Position numbers and translations under genes: made by a program. A stretch of 64,000 nt of DNA from Vibrio furnissii CIP 102972 (GTDB lineage Bacteria > Pseudomonadota > Gammaproteobacteria > Enterobacterales > Vibrionaceae), in contig NZ_ACZP01000014.1 of assembly GCF_000176175.1 (NCBI RefSeq), positions 372,001 to 436,000 on the forward strand, written 5' to 3'. Numbering within the stretch: position 1 is the stretch's first letter; each line of letters opens with the position of its first letter. Of the stretch, positions 8,356 to 17,336 are shown piece by piece. The notes under the pieces were generated by a model, which worked only from the letters and a program-made list of their open reading frames with translations, ran no database searches and was not told where the DNA came from.

Positions 8356-9234
8356 ATGAACCTGTCCCAAATTGAAGCTTTCTGCACCATCGCCAATACG
8401 GGCTCGGTTTCCGAGGCTGCCCGCCAGCTTGAGTGTAACCGCACCAAGCTGAGCATGGCGATCAAAGCATTTGAAACCGAGCTGGGTGTCGAACTGTTTA
8501 CGCGCACCGGCAACAACCTCACGTTGTCTGAGGCGGGGAAAGCCATCTACAAAGATTGCGAGAACATGCTCATCACATCGACCCGCATTCGCCGCACCTG
8601 TTCGCAAGTTTCTGATGAGTTTGCCGCCGAGATGTGGATTGCTCGTGATGACTCGCTGCCGGACTCGTTGTGGCAAGATCTGGCGCACTCACTTAATAAG
8701 CTCTTTCCCAACACCTCCTTTAACATCGTGTTGGCTTCCAGCGGTGACTTGGCAAACTTGGTCTCGACCCAACAAGTCGACTTTGCTTTTGGGGTTGACT
8801 ACGAACGTCTCGATGACCCACGCATCGGTTATCAGCCACTCGGTAAAATCCGGATGATGTCGGTGTGCAGCACCACACACCCGCTCACCAAAATCAAACG
8901 CGTGACCGATGAAGACCTGCGTAAATCGATGCAAGCAGTGATGGTGTACCTCAACGAACGTGATAACTCCAGCCTAGAGCCCTTTTCTCGCCGCTACATC
9001 GGCTTTTCAAGCTTTGAATACATGTTGAGTACCATCCTGACCGAAAGTGCCTGGGGCGTGCTGCCAGAGCCGTTGATTCGTCACCATTTACGCGAACAGC
9101 GATTGGCCGTGATTCGCCACACTTACGGTTTGACTCAGGAAGACTATTGTATGTTTAGCGTCGCCGGCAGTTCAGAAAACCCGGCCATGGTTTGGCTTGC
9201 TGACAAGCTCAGTGACTATCTATTTGACTTCTAA
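8356..9234 (+). CDS. LysR-family transcriptional regulator
   Basis: LysR-type regulator of 292 residues. The N-terminal winged helix-turn-helix runs over residues 1-60 (MNLSQIEAFCTIANTGSVSE, then GVELFTRTGNNLTLSEAG). The effector domain follows from about residue 90. The ATG at 8356 matches the usual LysR N-terminus, so the upstream ATG at 8323 is not used. The divergent arrangement with the methyltransferase is the classic LysR layout and makes that gene a likely target, but the 280-nt intergenic space shows no T-N11-A box I would defend. Confidence 0.9.
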   Translation: MNLSQIEAFCTIANTGSVSEAARQLECNRTKLSMAIKAFETELGVELFTRTGNNLTLSEAGKAIYKDCENMLITSTRIRRTCSQVSDEFAAEMWIARDDSLPDSLWQDLAHSLNKLFPNTSFNIVLASSGDLANLVSTQQVDFAFGVDYERLDDPRIGYQPLGKIRMMSVCSTTHPLTKIKRVTDEDLRKSMQAVMVYLNERDNSSLEPFSRRYIGFSSFEYMLSTILTESAWGVLPEPLIRHHLREQRLAVIRHTYGLTQEDYCMFSVAGSSENPAMVWLADKLSDYLFDF

Positions 9235-9254
9235 TCGCTGTTTATTTTGCACTC

Positions 9255-9273
9255 GACTGGCGAAAGGCCAGTC
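9255..9273 (+). terminator. Hairpin after the LysR gene, possible terminator
   Basis: A 7-bp perfect stem (GACTGGC with GCCAGTC) around a GAAAG loop lies 21 nt after the LysR stop. There is no real U-run, so termination is only possible, not certain. Confidence 0.4.
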
Positions 9274-9436
9274 AGTGTCAATATTATTGACAGAAATTTA
9301 AACTCATAACTCATTGATATTTAAAAACTAAATCTAAAACCCTTCAAAACTACCTGTTCAAAAAAGCAAATCACCATTGTAAAGCTCGGCCGATCAGCCA
9401 AAATAACCTCAGTTATCCAACAGGTATAAAAATAAA

Positions 9437-10336
9437 ATGAGTGCTCCAAAAAGTTTTAACGAAAACCGTGTTCTGACCCTCTCAGCCCTTTTCGCATCTA
9501 TGTTTGCTGTAGCTGGTCTTGTTGTCGGTCTGCTTGTAGGCTCTCTGGTTATCGTGTTCGACGGTGTTTATTCTCTCGTCAGCCTACTGTTAACAATCTT
9601 GTCGCTAGTGGCGGCACGCTACATCAGAAAACCTTCTGATTCTGAGTTCCCATTCGGACGAGCATTGTTTGAACCAGCCGTGATTGCGGTCAAAGGTACC
9701 GTCATTCTGATGCTTGTCTGTTACTCACTGTACTCTGCGATCGGTTCTATGTTTACCGGTGGTCGTGAAGTCGATGCGTCTATCGCAACTGTATTTGGTG
9801 CCATCAACGTGATTGGTTGTGCCATCGCTTGGTGGTACATGGTGTCACTGAGCAAGAAACACTCTTCTGGCCTTATCGGCGCTGAAGTAAAACAGTGGCA
9901 GATGGATACACTGCTGAGTTTAGCGGTAACAGTCGGCTTCGTGGTCGCATGGTTGATGACTCTGACACCGATGGCAAATTACGCGGTCTACGCTGACCCA
10001 GTGATGATGCTTGCTATGTCGTTCTACTTCATCAAAGTTCCGTTTGACATGCTACGCTCAGCAATGCGTGAAATCTTCCTGATGTCACCAAGCGAAGAGA
10101 TTTGCCAAACCGTTGACCAAAGTGTGGTTGTGGCCTGTGAAGAGTCCGATCAGGAAATTGAATTGGTCGGTGTAACGAAAGTTGGTCATGAGCTTTGGGT
10201 TGACGTTGATATCTACCCAGAAGACAACTGTGACACGATTCTGGTTGAAGACATCGAACAAACGCGTCAAACCATCGAAAAACATCTCGAAAAATTGCCG
10301 CTGAAACTGCAAATTACCGTAAACATCGCAAGTTAA
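9437..10336 (+). CDS. Cation diffusion facilitator family transporter (atypical metal site)
   Basis: Inner-membrane protein of 299 residues with about six transmembrane helices in the first 210 residues and a cytoplasmic C-terminal ferredoxin-like domain (VGHELWVDVDIYPED). The PFGRALFEPAVIAVKG segment between TM2 and TM3 is typical of CDF exporters. In CDF proteins such as FieF the TM2 and TM5 transport site is D-x3-D plus H-x3-D. Here TM2 reads FDGVYS (the second Asp is Ser) and TM5 reads KQWQMD (His replaced by Gln). Two of four ligands are therefore changed, so the substrate may not be Zn or Fe. Monocistronic, closed by a clear terminator. Confidence 0.85.
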   Translation: MSAPKSFNENRVLTLSALFASMFAVAGLVVGLLVGSLVIVFDGVYSLVSLLLTILSLVAARYIRKPSDSEFPFGRALFEPAVIAVKGTVILMLVCYSLYSAIGSMFTGGREVDASIATVFGAINVIGCAIAWWYMVSLSKKHSSGLIGAEVKQWQMDTLLSLAVTVGFVVAWLMTLTPMANYAVYADPVMMLAMSFYFIKVPFDMLRSAMREIFLMSPSEEICQTVDQSVVVACEESDQEIELVGVTKVGHELWVDVDIYPEDNCDTILVEDIEQTRQTIEKHLEKLPLKLQITVNIAS

Positions 10337-10350
10337 CGACAATTGATAAG

Positions 10351-10374
10351 AACCCGCCGAACGGCGGGTTTTTT
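10351..10374 (+). terminator. Rho-independent terminator of the CDF gene
   Basis: Arms AACCCGCC (10351-10358) and GGCGGGTT (10363-10370) around GAAC, followed by a run of six T. Confidence 0.92.
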
Positions 10375-10410
10375 ATTTGGCGTGACATTCGTATCAAGCA
10401 AACATTGAGA

Positions 10411-10437
10411 TAAAAAAGAGCCGCTAAAAGCGGCTCT
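10411..10437 (-). terminator. Rho-independent terminator of guaC
   Basis: Perfect 9-bp stem AGAGCCGCT/AGCGGCTCT with loop AAA. The preceding A-run on the plus strand gives six or more U on the minus transcript. Confidence 0.92.
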
Positions 10438-10471
10438 CAATCGTTGGTATTTTCGAATAATCTTGGCCGGA

Positions 10472-11515
10472 TCACTCTTTACCGAAGACGTTGTTCTCTT
10501 GCTCTTGTACGCGGATGAACGTGGTACGCTTGGTTAGCTCTTTCAGCTTTGCTGCGCCTACGTAGGTACAGGTTGAACGCACACCGCCGAGGATGTCTTG
10601 AATCGTGCCGTGCACGCTGCCACGGTATGGCAATAGGACGGTTTTTCCTTCAGCTGCGCGGTAGCCCGCGACGCCGCCAGAGTGTTTGTCCATCGCGCTC
10701 TTAGAAGACATGCCGTAGAACTTCATGAACTTCTCGCCATCTTTGTCGATGATCTCGCCGCCTGACTCTTCGTGACCAGCCAGCATGCCGCCCAACATCA
10801 CGAAATCTGCGCCGCCACCGAACGCTTTTGACACATCGCCAGCGCATGAACAGCCGCCGTCACCGATGATTACGCCGCCAAGGCCGTGCGCTGCGTCGCC
10901 ACATTCAATGATGGCAGACAGTTGTGGGTAACCCACACCGGTTTTCACGCGCGTGGTACATACGGAACCTGGGCCAATGCCTACTTTCACGATGTCTGCA
11001 CCGGCCAGAATCAGCTCTTCACACATGTCGCCTGTGACCACGTTACCAGCCGAGATCACTTTGTCTGGGAAGGCTGCGCGCACGCGCTCTACGTATTCCA
11101 CCAAGTGCTCTGAGTAGCCGTTCGCGATGTCGATACAGATGAAGATGAATTCATCAGACAGCGCCATGATGTCTTGCGTTTTTTGGAAATCAGCATCCGA
11201 CGTTCCGGTTGAAACCATCACGTTGTTTAGCGTTGCTTTGTCTGCTGTTTTTGCAAACTCCGCCCAGTCCGCCACTGTGTAGTGTTTATGAACCGCGGTC
11301 ATTACACCATGCTCAGCGAGGGCTTTCGCCATGGCAAAGCTGCCCACTGAATCCATGTTCGCCGCTATAACTGGCACGCCAGACCATTGACGGCCACTAT
11401 GCTTGAAGGTAAACTCGCGGGTTAAATTTACTTGAGAACGGCTTTTCAGGGTTGAACGTTTCGGGCGAAACAGGACATCTTTAAAACCTAACTTAAGTTC
11501 TTGTTCGATACGCAT
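10472..11515 (-). CDS. guaC: GMP reductase
   Basis: NADPH-dependent conversion of GMP to IMP with release of ammonia; links guanine nucleotide salvage to the adenine branch in the cytosol. The 347-residue product has the usual length and begins [20 protein letters not shown], the GuaC N-terminus. The TIM-barrel core carries IAANMDSVG, the glycine-rich [12 protein letters not shown] loop with the catalytic Cys, and [20 protein letters not shown]. The start at 11515 is preferred over 11539 because it matches the family start. A near-consensus promoter and a 5'-end hairpin lie about 100-150 nt upstream. Single-gene transcript with its own terminator. Confidence 0.96.
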   Translation of the reverse strand: MRIEQELKLGFKDVLFRPKRSTLKSRSQVNLTREFTFKHSGRQWSGVPVIAANMDSVGSFAMAKALAEHGVMTAVHKHYTVADWAEFAKTADKATLNNVMVSTGTSDADFQKTQDIMALSDEFIFICIDIANGYSEHLVEYVERVRAAFPDKVISAGNVVTGDMCEELILAGADIVKVGIGPGSVCTTRVKTGVGYPQLSAIIECGDAAHGLGGVIIGDGGCSCAGDVSKAFGGGADFVMLGGMLAGHEESGGEIIDKDGEKFMKFYGMSSKSAMDKHSGGVAGYRAAEGKTVLLPYRGSVHGTIQDILGGVRSTCTYVGAAKLKELTKRTTFIRVQEQENNVFGKE

Positions 11516-11608
11516 TGTGTAATTCCTTGATTGATTCACAGTTTGTGTCTCTGTTTGCAGAGTGCGTTGTACTTCGGTTGGCAGACTTCAGTACTTTTCG
11601 GACACAAA

Positions 11609-11640
11609 AAAACCGGAGCGTTGGCAGACGCTCCGGTTTT
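11609..11640 (-). promoter_or_regulatory. 13-bp stem-loop at the predicted 5' end of guaC mRNA
   Basis: Arms 11609-11621 and 11628-11640 are perfectly complementary around a 6-nt loop. On the minus strand the hairpin is followed by seven U, like an intrinsic terminator pointing at guaC. The predicted transcription start coincides with the top of the stem, so it may be a 5' stabiliser, an early attenuator, or the terminator of an upstream minus transcript. Confidence 0.65.
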
Positions 11641-11644
11641 CAGC

Positions 11645-11672
11645 ATTATAGGTTGTGATTTCTTTCCGGCAA
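11645..11672 (-). promoter_or_regulatory. Predicted sigma-70 promoter of guaC
   Basis: On the minus strand TTGCCG (11672-11667) is followed after 16 nt by a perfect TATAAT (11650-11645). Transcription would start around 11638-11640 and give a leader of about 125 nt. Confidence 0.65.
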
Positions 11673-12081
11673 GTCTGATATTTGTATTTTTTTTATGTTA
11701 CGCTGTCGAAGATTTCATACCCATTGCCATTTTCTACGCTTCCCCCAATACAACATTCCATTAAACCTCATCGTAATCAACGAGTTATTAACAAAACCCT
11801 TATTTACTTGATCACGTAAACGTTCACCGCAAACGTTCACTTCGATGACATCAAATATTAAATTGCGATATAGCTCTCACTTCCATAGGCTAATTTTTGT
11901 TCAATCCTAAGTGTTCTTCCCTGCAATTTCTTTGTGGATCACACATTTTTTTCTTTCTCTCAAGAGAATCATAGAATCGGTTCGAATATTGCTAAGGTTT
12001 TACTGTTGCCTGCAACTTTGCCGTGTGGCAATGCCAAACACCGGTTTGGCTCACTTCATTTCATGGCAGTGGAGAACGAGA
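11673..12081. other. Intergenic region between guaC and the outer-membrane protein gene
   Basis: About 400 nt, AT-rich. It contains two copies of AAACGTTCAC 13 nt apart (11818-11827 and 11831-11840). The second sits in a LacI-family/PurR-like sequence at 11827-11842. I see no convincing small gene here. Confidence 0.5.
11818..11842. promoter_or_regulatory. Possible PurR/CytR-type operator with a repeated half
   Basis: The 16-nt CCGCAAACGTTCACTT (11827-11842) agrees with 9 of 11 fixed positions of the PurR consensus as I recall it, and AAACGTTCAC is repeated 13 nt upstream. It lies about 170 nt upstream of the guaC promoter and 240 nt before the porin-like gene. Purine control of guaC would make sense but is inference. 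Confidence 0.35.
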
Positions 12082-12639
12082 ATGAAAAAACTAGGGATAA
12101 CAGGGATCACGTTGGCCGCATTGTGTGCCGCAATGCCAACAATTGCCGCCACTAACGGCCAACATCAGTTTAGCGTCGATGCCGGGTACAGCACGCTCGA
12201 CAACGGTCACAGCAGCGATCAAGTCTTTACCACGACCGTAGGATACAGCTATTACTTCTCCACATTCTTGGGTGCGGATTTGGGGTATACCGGCACGCTC
12301 TCAAGCAAAGCCAAGCTCAACGACGGCAACGGAAATGACATCGAGACCCAATACGACAGTTTCTATGGGGGTGTTCGTGTAGAAGCGCCGATCATGCAGT
12401 TTGCTACCGTGTATGCGCGTGGCGGCGTCTCTTATACCCAACTCGAAGAGACGAACGTCTCGTCTTCGCCCAGCACAACCTCAACGCATTCTGGGGTGAA
12501 TCCATACCTGAGTGCCGGGGCGCGCGTACAATCCGCTTTCAATCCAAATCTCGAATTCAATGCGGAAGTGACCTATCAAGATCTCGACAAAGGTTACTCC
12601 AGCACCGCCTTCAGTTTGGGCGCTCGTTTTCGAATGTAA
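12082..12639 (+). CDS. Small outer-membrane beta-barrel protein
   Basis: Protein of 185 residues with a signal peptide ending PTIAA-TNGQ (residues 1-24). The mature part alternates polar and aromatic residues in about eight strands (HQFSVDAGYST, TTVGYSYYFS, YDSFYGGVRV, TVYARGGVSY, PYLSAGARV, LEFNAEVTYQD) and ends in the barrel-type LGARFRM. It resembles OmpX/OmpA-like transmembrane barrels. The ATG at 12082 begins the signal peptide and follows GGAG; the longer frame from 11911 has no export signal. Specific role unknown. No obvious terminator before the next gene. Confidence 0.82.
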   Translation: MKKLGITGITLAALCAAMPTIAATNGQHQFSVDAGYSTLDNGHSSDQVFTTTVGYSYYFSTFLGADLGYTGTLSSKAKLNDGNGNDIETQYDSFYGGVRVEAPIMQFATVYARGGVSYTQLEETNVSSSPSTTSTHSGVNPYLSAGARVQSAFNPNLEFNAEVTYQDLDKGYSSTAFSLGARFRM

Positions 12640-12783
12640 CGATTTTTGCCGCAATGTGAACAAACGGTAAGCGGCTTACGCCCAGCCTTTGTTCACATAC
12701 AAAAGTTAGGGTTTATTTTTCTCACCATCCGTTTAACTATAGCGATAATTACTTCAAGTCAGGTCTTAATTAAGGAGACTGCT

Positions 12784-13779
12784 ATGATCGATATCGCTTT
12801 CTTCAGCGCAAAAACATACGACGAAGCCTCATTCAAAAAAATCGTCGATAAAAACACTTTTACGCTGCAATTCCACGACTTTCGTCTGACCAAAAAAACC
12901 GCCAAAATGGCCAAAGGCAGCAAGGTGGTGTGTGCGTTTGTGAACGACGATTTGAGTGCGACCGTGTTGGAAGAACTGTATCAAGGGGGCACTCGCCTGA
13001 TCGCTATGCGCTGCGCGGGCTTTGATAAAGTGGATTTAGACGCCGCAAAACGCATTGGCATGCAGGTGGTTCGCGTACCGGCGTATTCACCAGAAGCGGT
13101 GGCAGAGCACGCGGTCGGGTTGATGATGTGTCTGAACCGCCGTTACCACAAGGCGTATCAGCGCACACGTGAGGCCAACTTCTCGTTAGAAGGCTTAGTG
13201 GGCTTTAACTTCTATGGCAAAACCGTGGGTGTGATTGGTTCAGGCAAGATTGGCATTGCAGCGATGCGTATCCTCAAAGGCCTTGGCATGAACATTCTCT
13301 GCTTTGACCCGTATGAAAACCCATTGGCCATTGAAATCGGCGCGAAATACGTTCAATTGCCGGAGCTGTATGCAAACAGCGACATCATTACGCTGCACTG
13401 CCCAATGACCAAAGAAAACTACCACCTGCTGGATGAGCAAGCGTTCGCTCAAATGAAGGATGGTGTGATGATCATCAATACCAGCCGTGGCGAATTGCTT
13501 GATTCAGTTGCAGCCATTGAAGCGCTCAAACGTGGCCGTATTGGCGCGCTGGGCTTAGACGTGTACGACAACGAAAAAGATCTGTTCTTCCAAGACAAGT
13601 CGAACGATGTGATTGTGGATGACGTGTTCCGCCGACTGTCCGCCTGCCATAACGTGCTGTTTACCGGCCATCAGGCGTTTTTGACAGAAGATGCCCTGCA
13701 CAATATCGCACAAACCACGCTTAACAACGTGCTGGCGTTTGAGCAAGGCACCAAATCTGGAAACGAATTAGTTAACTAA
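12784..13779 (+). CDS. ldhA: D-lactate dehydrogenase (fermentative 2-hydroxyacid dehydrogenase)
   Basis: NADH-dependent reduction of pyruvate to D-lactate in the cytosol. The 331-residue product matches LdhA length and sequence style: MIDIAFFSAKTYDE start, MRCAGFDKVDLDAA, the NAD-binding VGVIGSGKIG, the substrate Arg region INTSRGELLD, and catalytic His in FTGHQAFLTEDAL. The start at 12784 has AAGGAG 6-8 nt upstream; the longer frame to 12646 is not used. The last 12 nt overlap the 3' end of the convergent nnr gene. Confidence 0.93.
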   Translation: MIDIAFFSAKTYDEASFKKIVDKNTFTLQFHDFRLTKKTAKMAKGSKVVCAFVNDDLSATVLEELYQGGTRLIAMRCAGFDKVDLDAAKRIGMQVVRVPAYSPEAVAEHAVGLMMCLNRRYHKAYQRTREANFSLEGLVGFNFYGKTVGVIGSGKIGIAAMRILKGLGMNILCFDPYENPLAIEIGAKYVQLPELYANSDIITLHCPMTKENYHLLDEQAFAQMKDGVMIINTSRGELLDSVAAIEALKRGRIGALGLDVYDNEKDLFFQDKSNDVIVDDVFRRLSACHNVLFTGHQAFLTEDALHNIAQTTLNNVLAFEQGTKSGNELVN

Positions 13780-15240
13780 ACTGCGCAGATGGTGCAGTAA
13801 GTCACTGGCGAGCAAGCCTCGCTCGCCAAAGGCTTTCGCGTTCTGATCGGCCGCTAAACTGTGGATCAGAACGCCCATTTTTGCCGCCTCAAACACGTTC
13901 AGGCCCTGAGCCAACAACGACACAATAATGCCGGTCAACACATCCCCCATGCCGCCCGTTGCCATGCCCGGATTGCCCGCCAGACAGACAAATATTTCTT
14001 TGCCGTCACACACCAACGTCCCTGCACCTTTCAAGACCACCACGCCGCCATATTTCTTCTGCAACGCTTTAACCGCGCTATACCGGTCGGCTTCAATGTG
14101 CGCCACTTTGGTGTCGAGCAACTTAGCCGCTTCTGCCGGATGCGGGGTGATAATGCGTTGGTGATCAAAATTGGCAGACTGCGCCAGAAAGTGCAGCGCA
14201 TCCGCATCCATCACTTTCGGCTTGGTTTGGTTTTGCACTTTGTGCATGATTTGACGTGCGGTGTCGTTGCGGCCAAGCCCAGGACCAATCGCCACCACGT
14301 CACACCACAAGAGGCGCTCCTCGATCAACGATTCATTGCTCCACCCCGCGGCCATGATTTCAGGGCAAACCGACAGCAGCGGCGTGGTATTGCTCGGGTG
14401 CATCAAGCTTGCCGTTAAACCACTGCCAACGCGTGCACAGGCTTGAGCTGCCAGAATAATCGCACCGCCCATGCCTTCGTTTCCCCCGACAATCACCGCT
14501 TTGCCATGGCTGCCCTTGTGCGAACAGGGTTCCCGTTTCGGCAGCAGGTGTTTGATCGCTTTGGGATCCAGCGACTGAACCGTCGGCGCATTCTGCTGGC
14601 TAAAACTCTCTTCCACTCCAAGGCCCGCGAAATGCAACTCACCGACGTAATTGCGCGCTTTGCCCGTCACCAAACCTTGTTTTAAACCAATGAAGCTGAC
14701 CGTGTGCTGAGCATGAATGGCCGACCCCAACACTGCACCGGTGTTGGCACATAAGCCCGAAGGAATGTCGATGGCGACGATCGGCGCAGAACAGCGGTTG
14801 AGCGTGTCGATGAGTTGCTGCATTGGCTCACGAACCGTGCCCGATAACCCCGTCCCCAGCAAGCCATCAATGACCAAATCTACATCATCCGGCACCCTAT
14901 CATCGATGGGGTAAACATCGCCGCCGTGATCCAACCAATGGTAATAGGCCGAAAGCGCATCGCCCTTGAGTTGCTCTGGGTCACCCATTTGCCATACCGT
15001 GACTTGCACGCCAAGTGAGCGCGCCAGGCAAGCCACAATATACCCATCGCCACCATTATTACCGCCTCCGCAACACACCAGCCAGTGGTGCGTTGCCGGG
15101 TACTGAGCGTACGCCACGGTAAACACCGCTTGCCCCGCCCGCTCCATCAAGCTGAACATCTCCAGCCCTTTGGCTTTGGCGGCCATCACTTCACCTTGTT
15201 TGACTTGTTGCGCGGTATAAAAAAGACGTGGTAGTGGCAT
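13768..15240 (-). CDS. nnr: Bifunctional NAD(P)H-hydrate epimerase / ADP-dependent dehydratase
   Basis: Metabolite-repair enzyme of 490 residues that epimerises and dehydrates damaged NAD(P)HX back to NAD(P)H. The N-terminal YjeF_N domain (about 1-215) shows CCGGGNNGGDGYIVA and VDLVIDGLLGTGL. The C-terminal carbohydrate-kinase-like domain (about 230-490) shows HKGSHGKAVIVGG, VAIGPGLG, TPHPAEAAKLL and the signature GNPGMATGGMGDVLTGI. Length is normal. It is not followed by tsaE as in E. coli; instead it is convergent with ldhA, sharing 12 nt. Confidence 0.95.
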   Translation of the reverse strand: MPLPRLFYTAQQVKQGEVMAAKAKGLEMFSLMERAGQAVFTVAYAQYPATHHWLVCCGGGNNGGDGYIVACLARSLGVQVTVWQMGDPEQLKGDALSAYYHWLDHGGDVYPIDDRVPDDVDLVIDGLLGTGLSGTVREPMQQLIDTLNRCSAPIVAIDIPSGLCANTGAVLGSAIHAQHTVSFIGLKQGLVTGKARNYVGELHFAGLGVEESFSQQNAPTVQSLDPKAIKHLLPKREPCSHKGSHGKAVIVGGNEGMGGAIILAAQACARVGSGLTASLMHPSNTTPLLSVCPEIMAAGWSNESLIEERLLWCDVVAIGPGLGRNDTARQIMHKVQNQTKPKVMDADALHFLAQSANFDHQRIITPHPAEAAKLLDTKVAHIEADRYSAVKALQKKYGGVVVLKGAGTLVCDGKEIFVCLAGNPGMATGGMGDVLTGIIVSLLAQGLNVFEAAKMGVLIHSLAADQNAKAFGERGLLASDLLHHLRSLVN

Positions 15241-15456
15241 TTGGAACCTGTCCCTGTATAAATCTAAACTTATAGTTTATACCAAAAATGGCGCATCAAT
15301 GATTTGCAAACCATATTTGTGCAACAATCCATGCGGAAATAGATAGAAAACATCGTGCCTCTACATCATCAGTCGAACGAAATAATGTAGAGGGCAATAT
15401 CGAATGAAACGGGGCAACAAGAAACGGCTGCGCATGAAATCGGAAAAAATAATGCG

Positions 15457-16131
15457 TTAGAGCGTGTTCGCCTTTAAGCAATAGCCAATCCCGCGAACCG
15501 TTTTGATACTCACATCAGGGAATCGCTCTCGAAGACGAAATATATGGGTATCCAGCGTTCTCGTTTTCATGGACTCGGAATAACCCCAAACATTTCGTAA
15601 AATTTCATCTTTTGAACACACGCGGCCAGAGTTTTCTAGCAGAAAATACAAGAGATCAAATTCTTTGGTAGATAATCGGTATTCCTTACCGTGATAAATC
15701 GTTTCCCAAGAGACACGATTTAATGTAATTGGAATTCCAGGACATATTAAGGTGGTCATTTTACTTTTTAGCGGATAGAACTTTCGAATATGGGCTCGAA
15801 TGCGCGCCAATAATTCTAAACCGGAACAAGGTATATCAACAAAGTCGATTGCTCCGGCATCCAAAGTTCGGACTTTTTCACCCGTGCTAAAATTAATTCC
15901 CAGCACAACAAGCGGTAGTCGCTTACATGCCATCATCCGAGCGATGAGTGGCAAATCCTTGGTGCTGTTCATTTTCCAGATCACTAAGTCTGCATCGACC
16001 CAAGCATCCGTCTGAGGGCGGCAGTTGACGTGAGTTAAACATTCACACCCAACCATTTCTAGCCCCATGACTATCGCTTCGGTTAACGCCTCATCGTCAT
16101 TGATGATCAATATTCGTTTGTTTGAAAACAT
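15457..16131 (-). CDS. Atypical OmpR-type response regulator without phosphoacceptor
   Basis: Protein of 224 residues with a receiver-like N-terminal domain and a clear OmpR winged helix (YRLSTKEFDLLYFLLENSGRV, then VRGIGYCLKA). The receiver keeps the acidic pair (IINDDE) but position 53, normally Asp, is Lys (DLVIWK). The switch Thr/Ser is Gly (VVLGIN), and the conserved Lys-Pro is replaced (FVDIPCSG). Phosphorylation is therefore not expected; it may act constitutively or bind another signal. No kinase lies next to it in the same direction. It is divergent from the BvgA-like gene and may regulate it (inference). Confidence 0.85.
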   Translation of the reverse strand: MFSNKRILIINDDEALTEAIVMGLEMVGCECLTHVNCRPQTDAWVDADLVIWKMNSTKDLPLIARMMACKRLPLVVLGINFSTGEKVRTLDAGAIDFVDIPCSGLELLARIRAHIRKFYPLKSKMTTLICPGIPITLNRVSWETIYHGKEYRLSTKEFDLLYFLLENSGRVCSKDEILRNVWGYSESMKTRTLDTHIFRLRERFPDVSIKTVRGIGYCLKANTL

Positions 16132-16709
16132 TTAAAACTTCAAAATAAGCGGCATTAAAAATAGTCATGACATGATGATTTTTAATGACTAACGTCTATT
16201 CCAATATCAACTCATCATTTCATTCATATTTTACTTGAGGTGAACGAAACCACCTTTCTTCTATTTTACCTTGTTACACATGACGCCCTTGTAGGAAATT
16301 TCCGATAAACAGGGAAGAATTGTCCCGCCTATCACTGGGAATGGTTTATCTTTTATTTGAGCATGTATATGATCAAAACGATTATCACAGCTAATCATTC
16401 ACGGCATAAATTTAACAGCAACGAATTCAGCTGAGTGATGGCTAAAATTCATTTACTTAAATAATAGTATTGTGAGCATAAAAAACGGATTCAAAATAAA
16501 CACATTTTTAACATTTTAGCAAAGATTATATAAATAATAATAAATCGTAAACACGACACCCAACATAACAACCAATAGGAATAGAGATAAATTGCGAACG
16601 AAACATCATATTTTTCAATTTTTTCGTGAATAGATACGCCCCAAATTGTATCCAAAGACACAGTATTTAACTTATCCACAAAAAATTCGTTATCTCAAAG
16701 AGATTACAT
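16132..16709. other. Divergent regulatory region between the orphan regulator and the BvgA/S-like genes
   Basis: A 578-nt AT-rich stretch with no convincing gene. It contains the palindrome GGAAATTTCC (16294-16303). The adjoining TGTAGGAA (16290-16297) equals one half of the EvgA box as I recall it, but no clean inverted partner is seen. Its size suggests a complex promoter for one or both divergent genes. Confidence 0.5.
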
Positions 16710-17333
16710 ATGAAAAATATATTAATTGTTGATGATCACCCAGCAATCAGAATGGCTGTCAAAATACTCTTAGAATCGGCAGGGTATGAGGACATTCGTG
16801 AAGCAACCAACGGGGTTGACGCGGTTAAAATGGCCCATACGGAGCGCTTTGACTTGGTGATTTTGGACATTGGCATTCCACAGCTTGATGGCATGGAAGT
16901 CATGAACCGTTTAAGAAAGCTACAACCCATTCCCAAGATCTTGGTGCTGACCACACAACCCAGCGAACACTTCGCAACACGCTGTTTACATATGGGGGCA
17001 TCGGGTTTTGTCTCGAAAAGTGAAGATATCACAAACATTATCGACGCCAGTCGCGCGATCTTATCCGGCCATAGTTATTTCCCGGTCGCCTCATTTCACC
17101 ATCAAAATGCAGCCCTTTCTGGTCAAGAAAGTGAAATGCTGAAACTCTTGTCTGACCGAGAAATGATGGTATTACAGCAATTGTCCCAAGGCCTCACAAA
17201 CAAAGAAATTGCTGACAAAATGATCCTCAGCAATAAAACCATTAGCACGTATAAAACCCGTCTAATGGAAAAACTAGGGAGTAGTTCGCTACTGGAGTTA
17301 ATTGAGTTCGCCAAAAGGAACGGTGTCGTTTAA
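16710..17333 (+). CDS. BvgA/EvgA-like LuxR-type response regulator
   Basis: NarL/FixJ-family regulator of 207 residues. The receiver has LIVDDHP, phosphoacceptor Asp53 (VILDIGIP) and the FVSKSED lysine. The C-terminal LuxR helix-turn-helix is LSDREMMVLQQLSQGLTNKE followed by IADKMILSNKTISTYKTRLM. The gene ends 3 nt before the BvgS-like hybrid kinase, the arrangement of bvgAS and evgAS, so it should receive phosphate from that protein's HPt domain. The targets are unknown; the divergent orphan regulator gene is a candidate. Confidence 0.93.
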   Translation: MKNILIVDDHPAIRMAVKILLESAGYEDIREATNGVDAVKMAHTERFDLVILDIGIPQLDGMEVMNRLRKLQPIPKILVLTTQPSEHFATRCLHMGASGFVSKSEDITNIIDASRAILSGHSYFPVASFHHQNAALSGQESEMLKLLSDREMMVLQQLSQGLTNKEIADKMILSNKTISTYKTRLMEKLGSSSLLELIEFAKRNGVV

Positions 17334-17336
17334 TTT

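Noticed and set aside
16491..16679. 62-codon minus-strand frame between the orphan regulator and BvgA-like genes
   Set aside because: No ribosome-binding site and composition expected of AT-rich intergenic DNA; region is better read as promoter.
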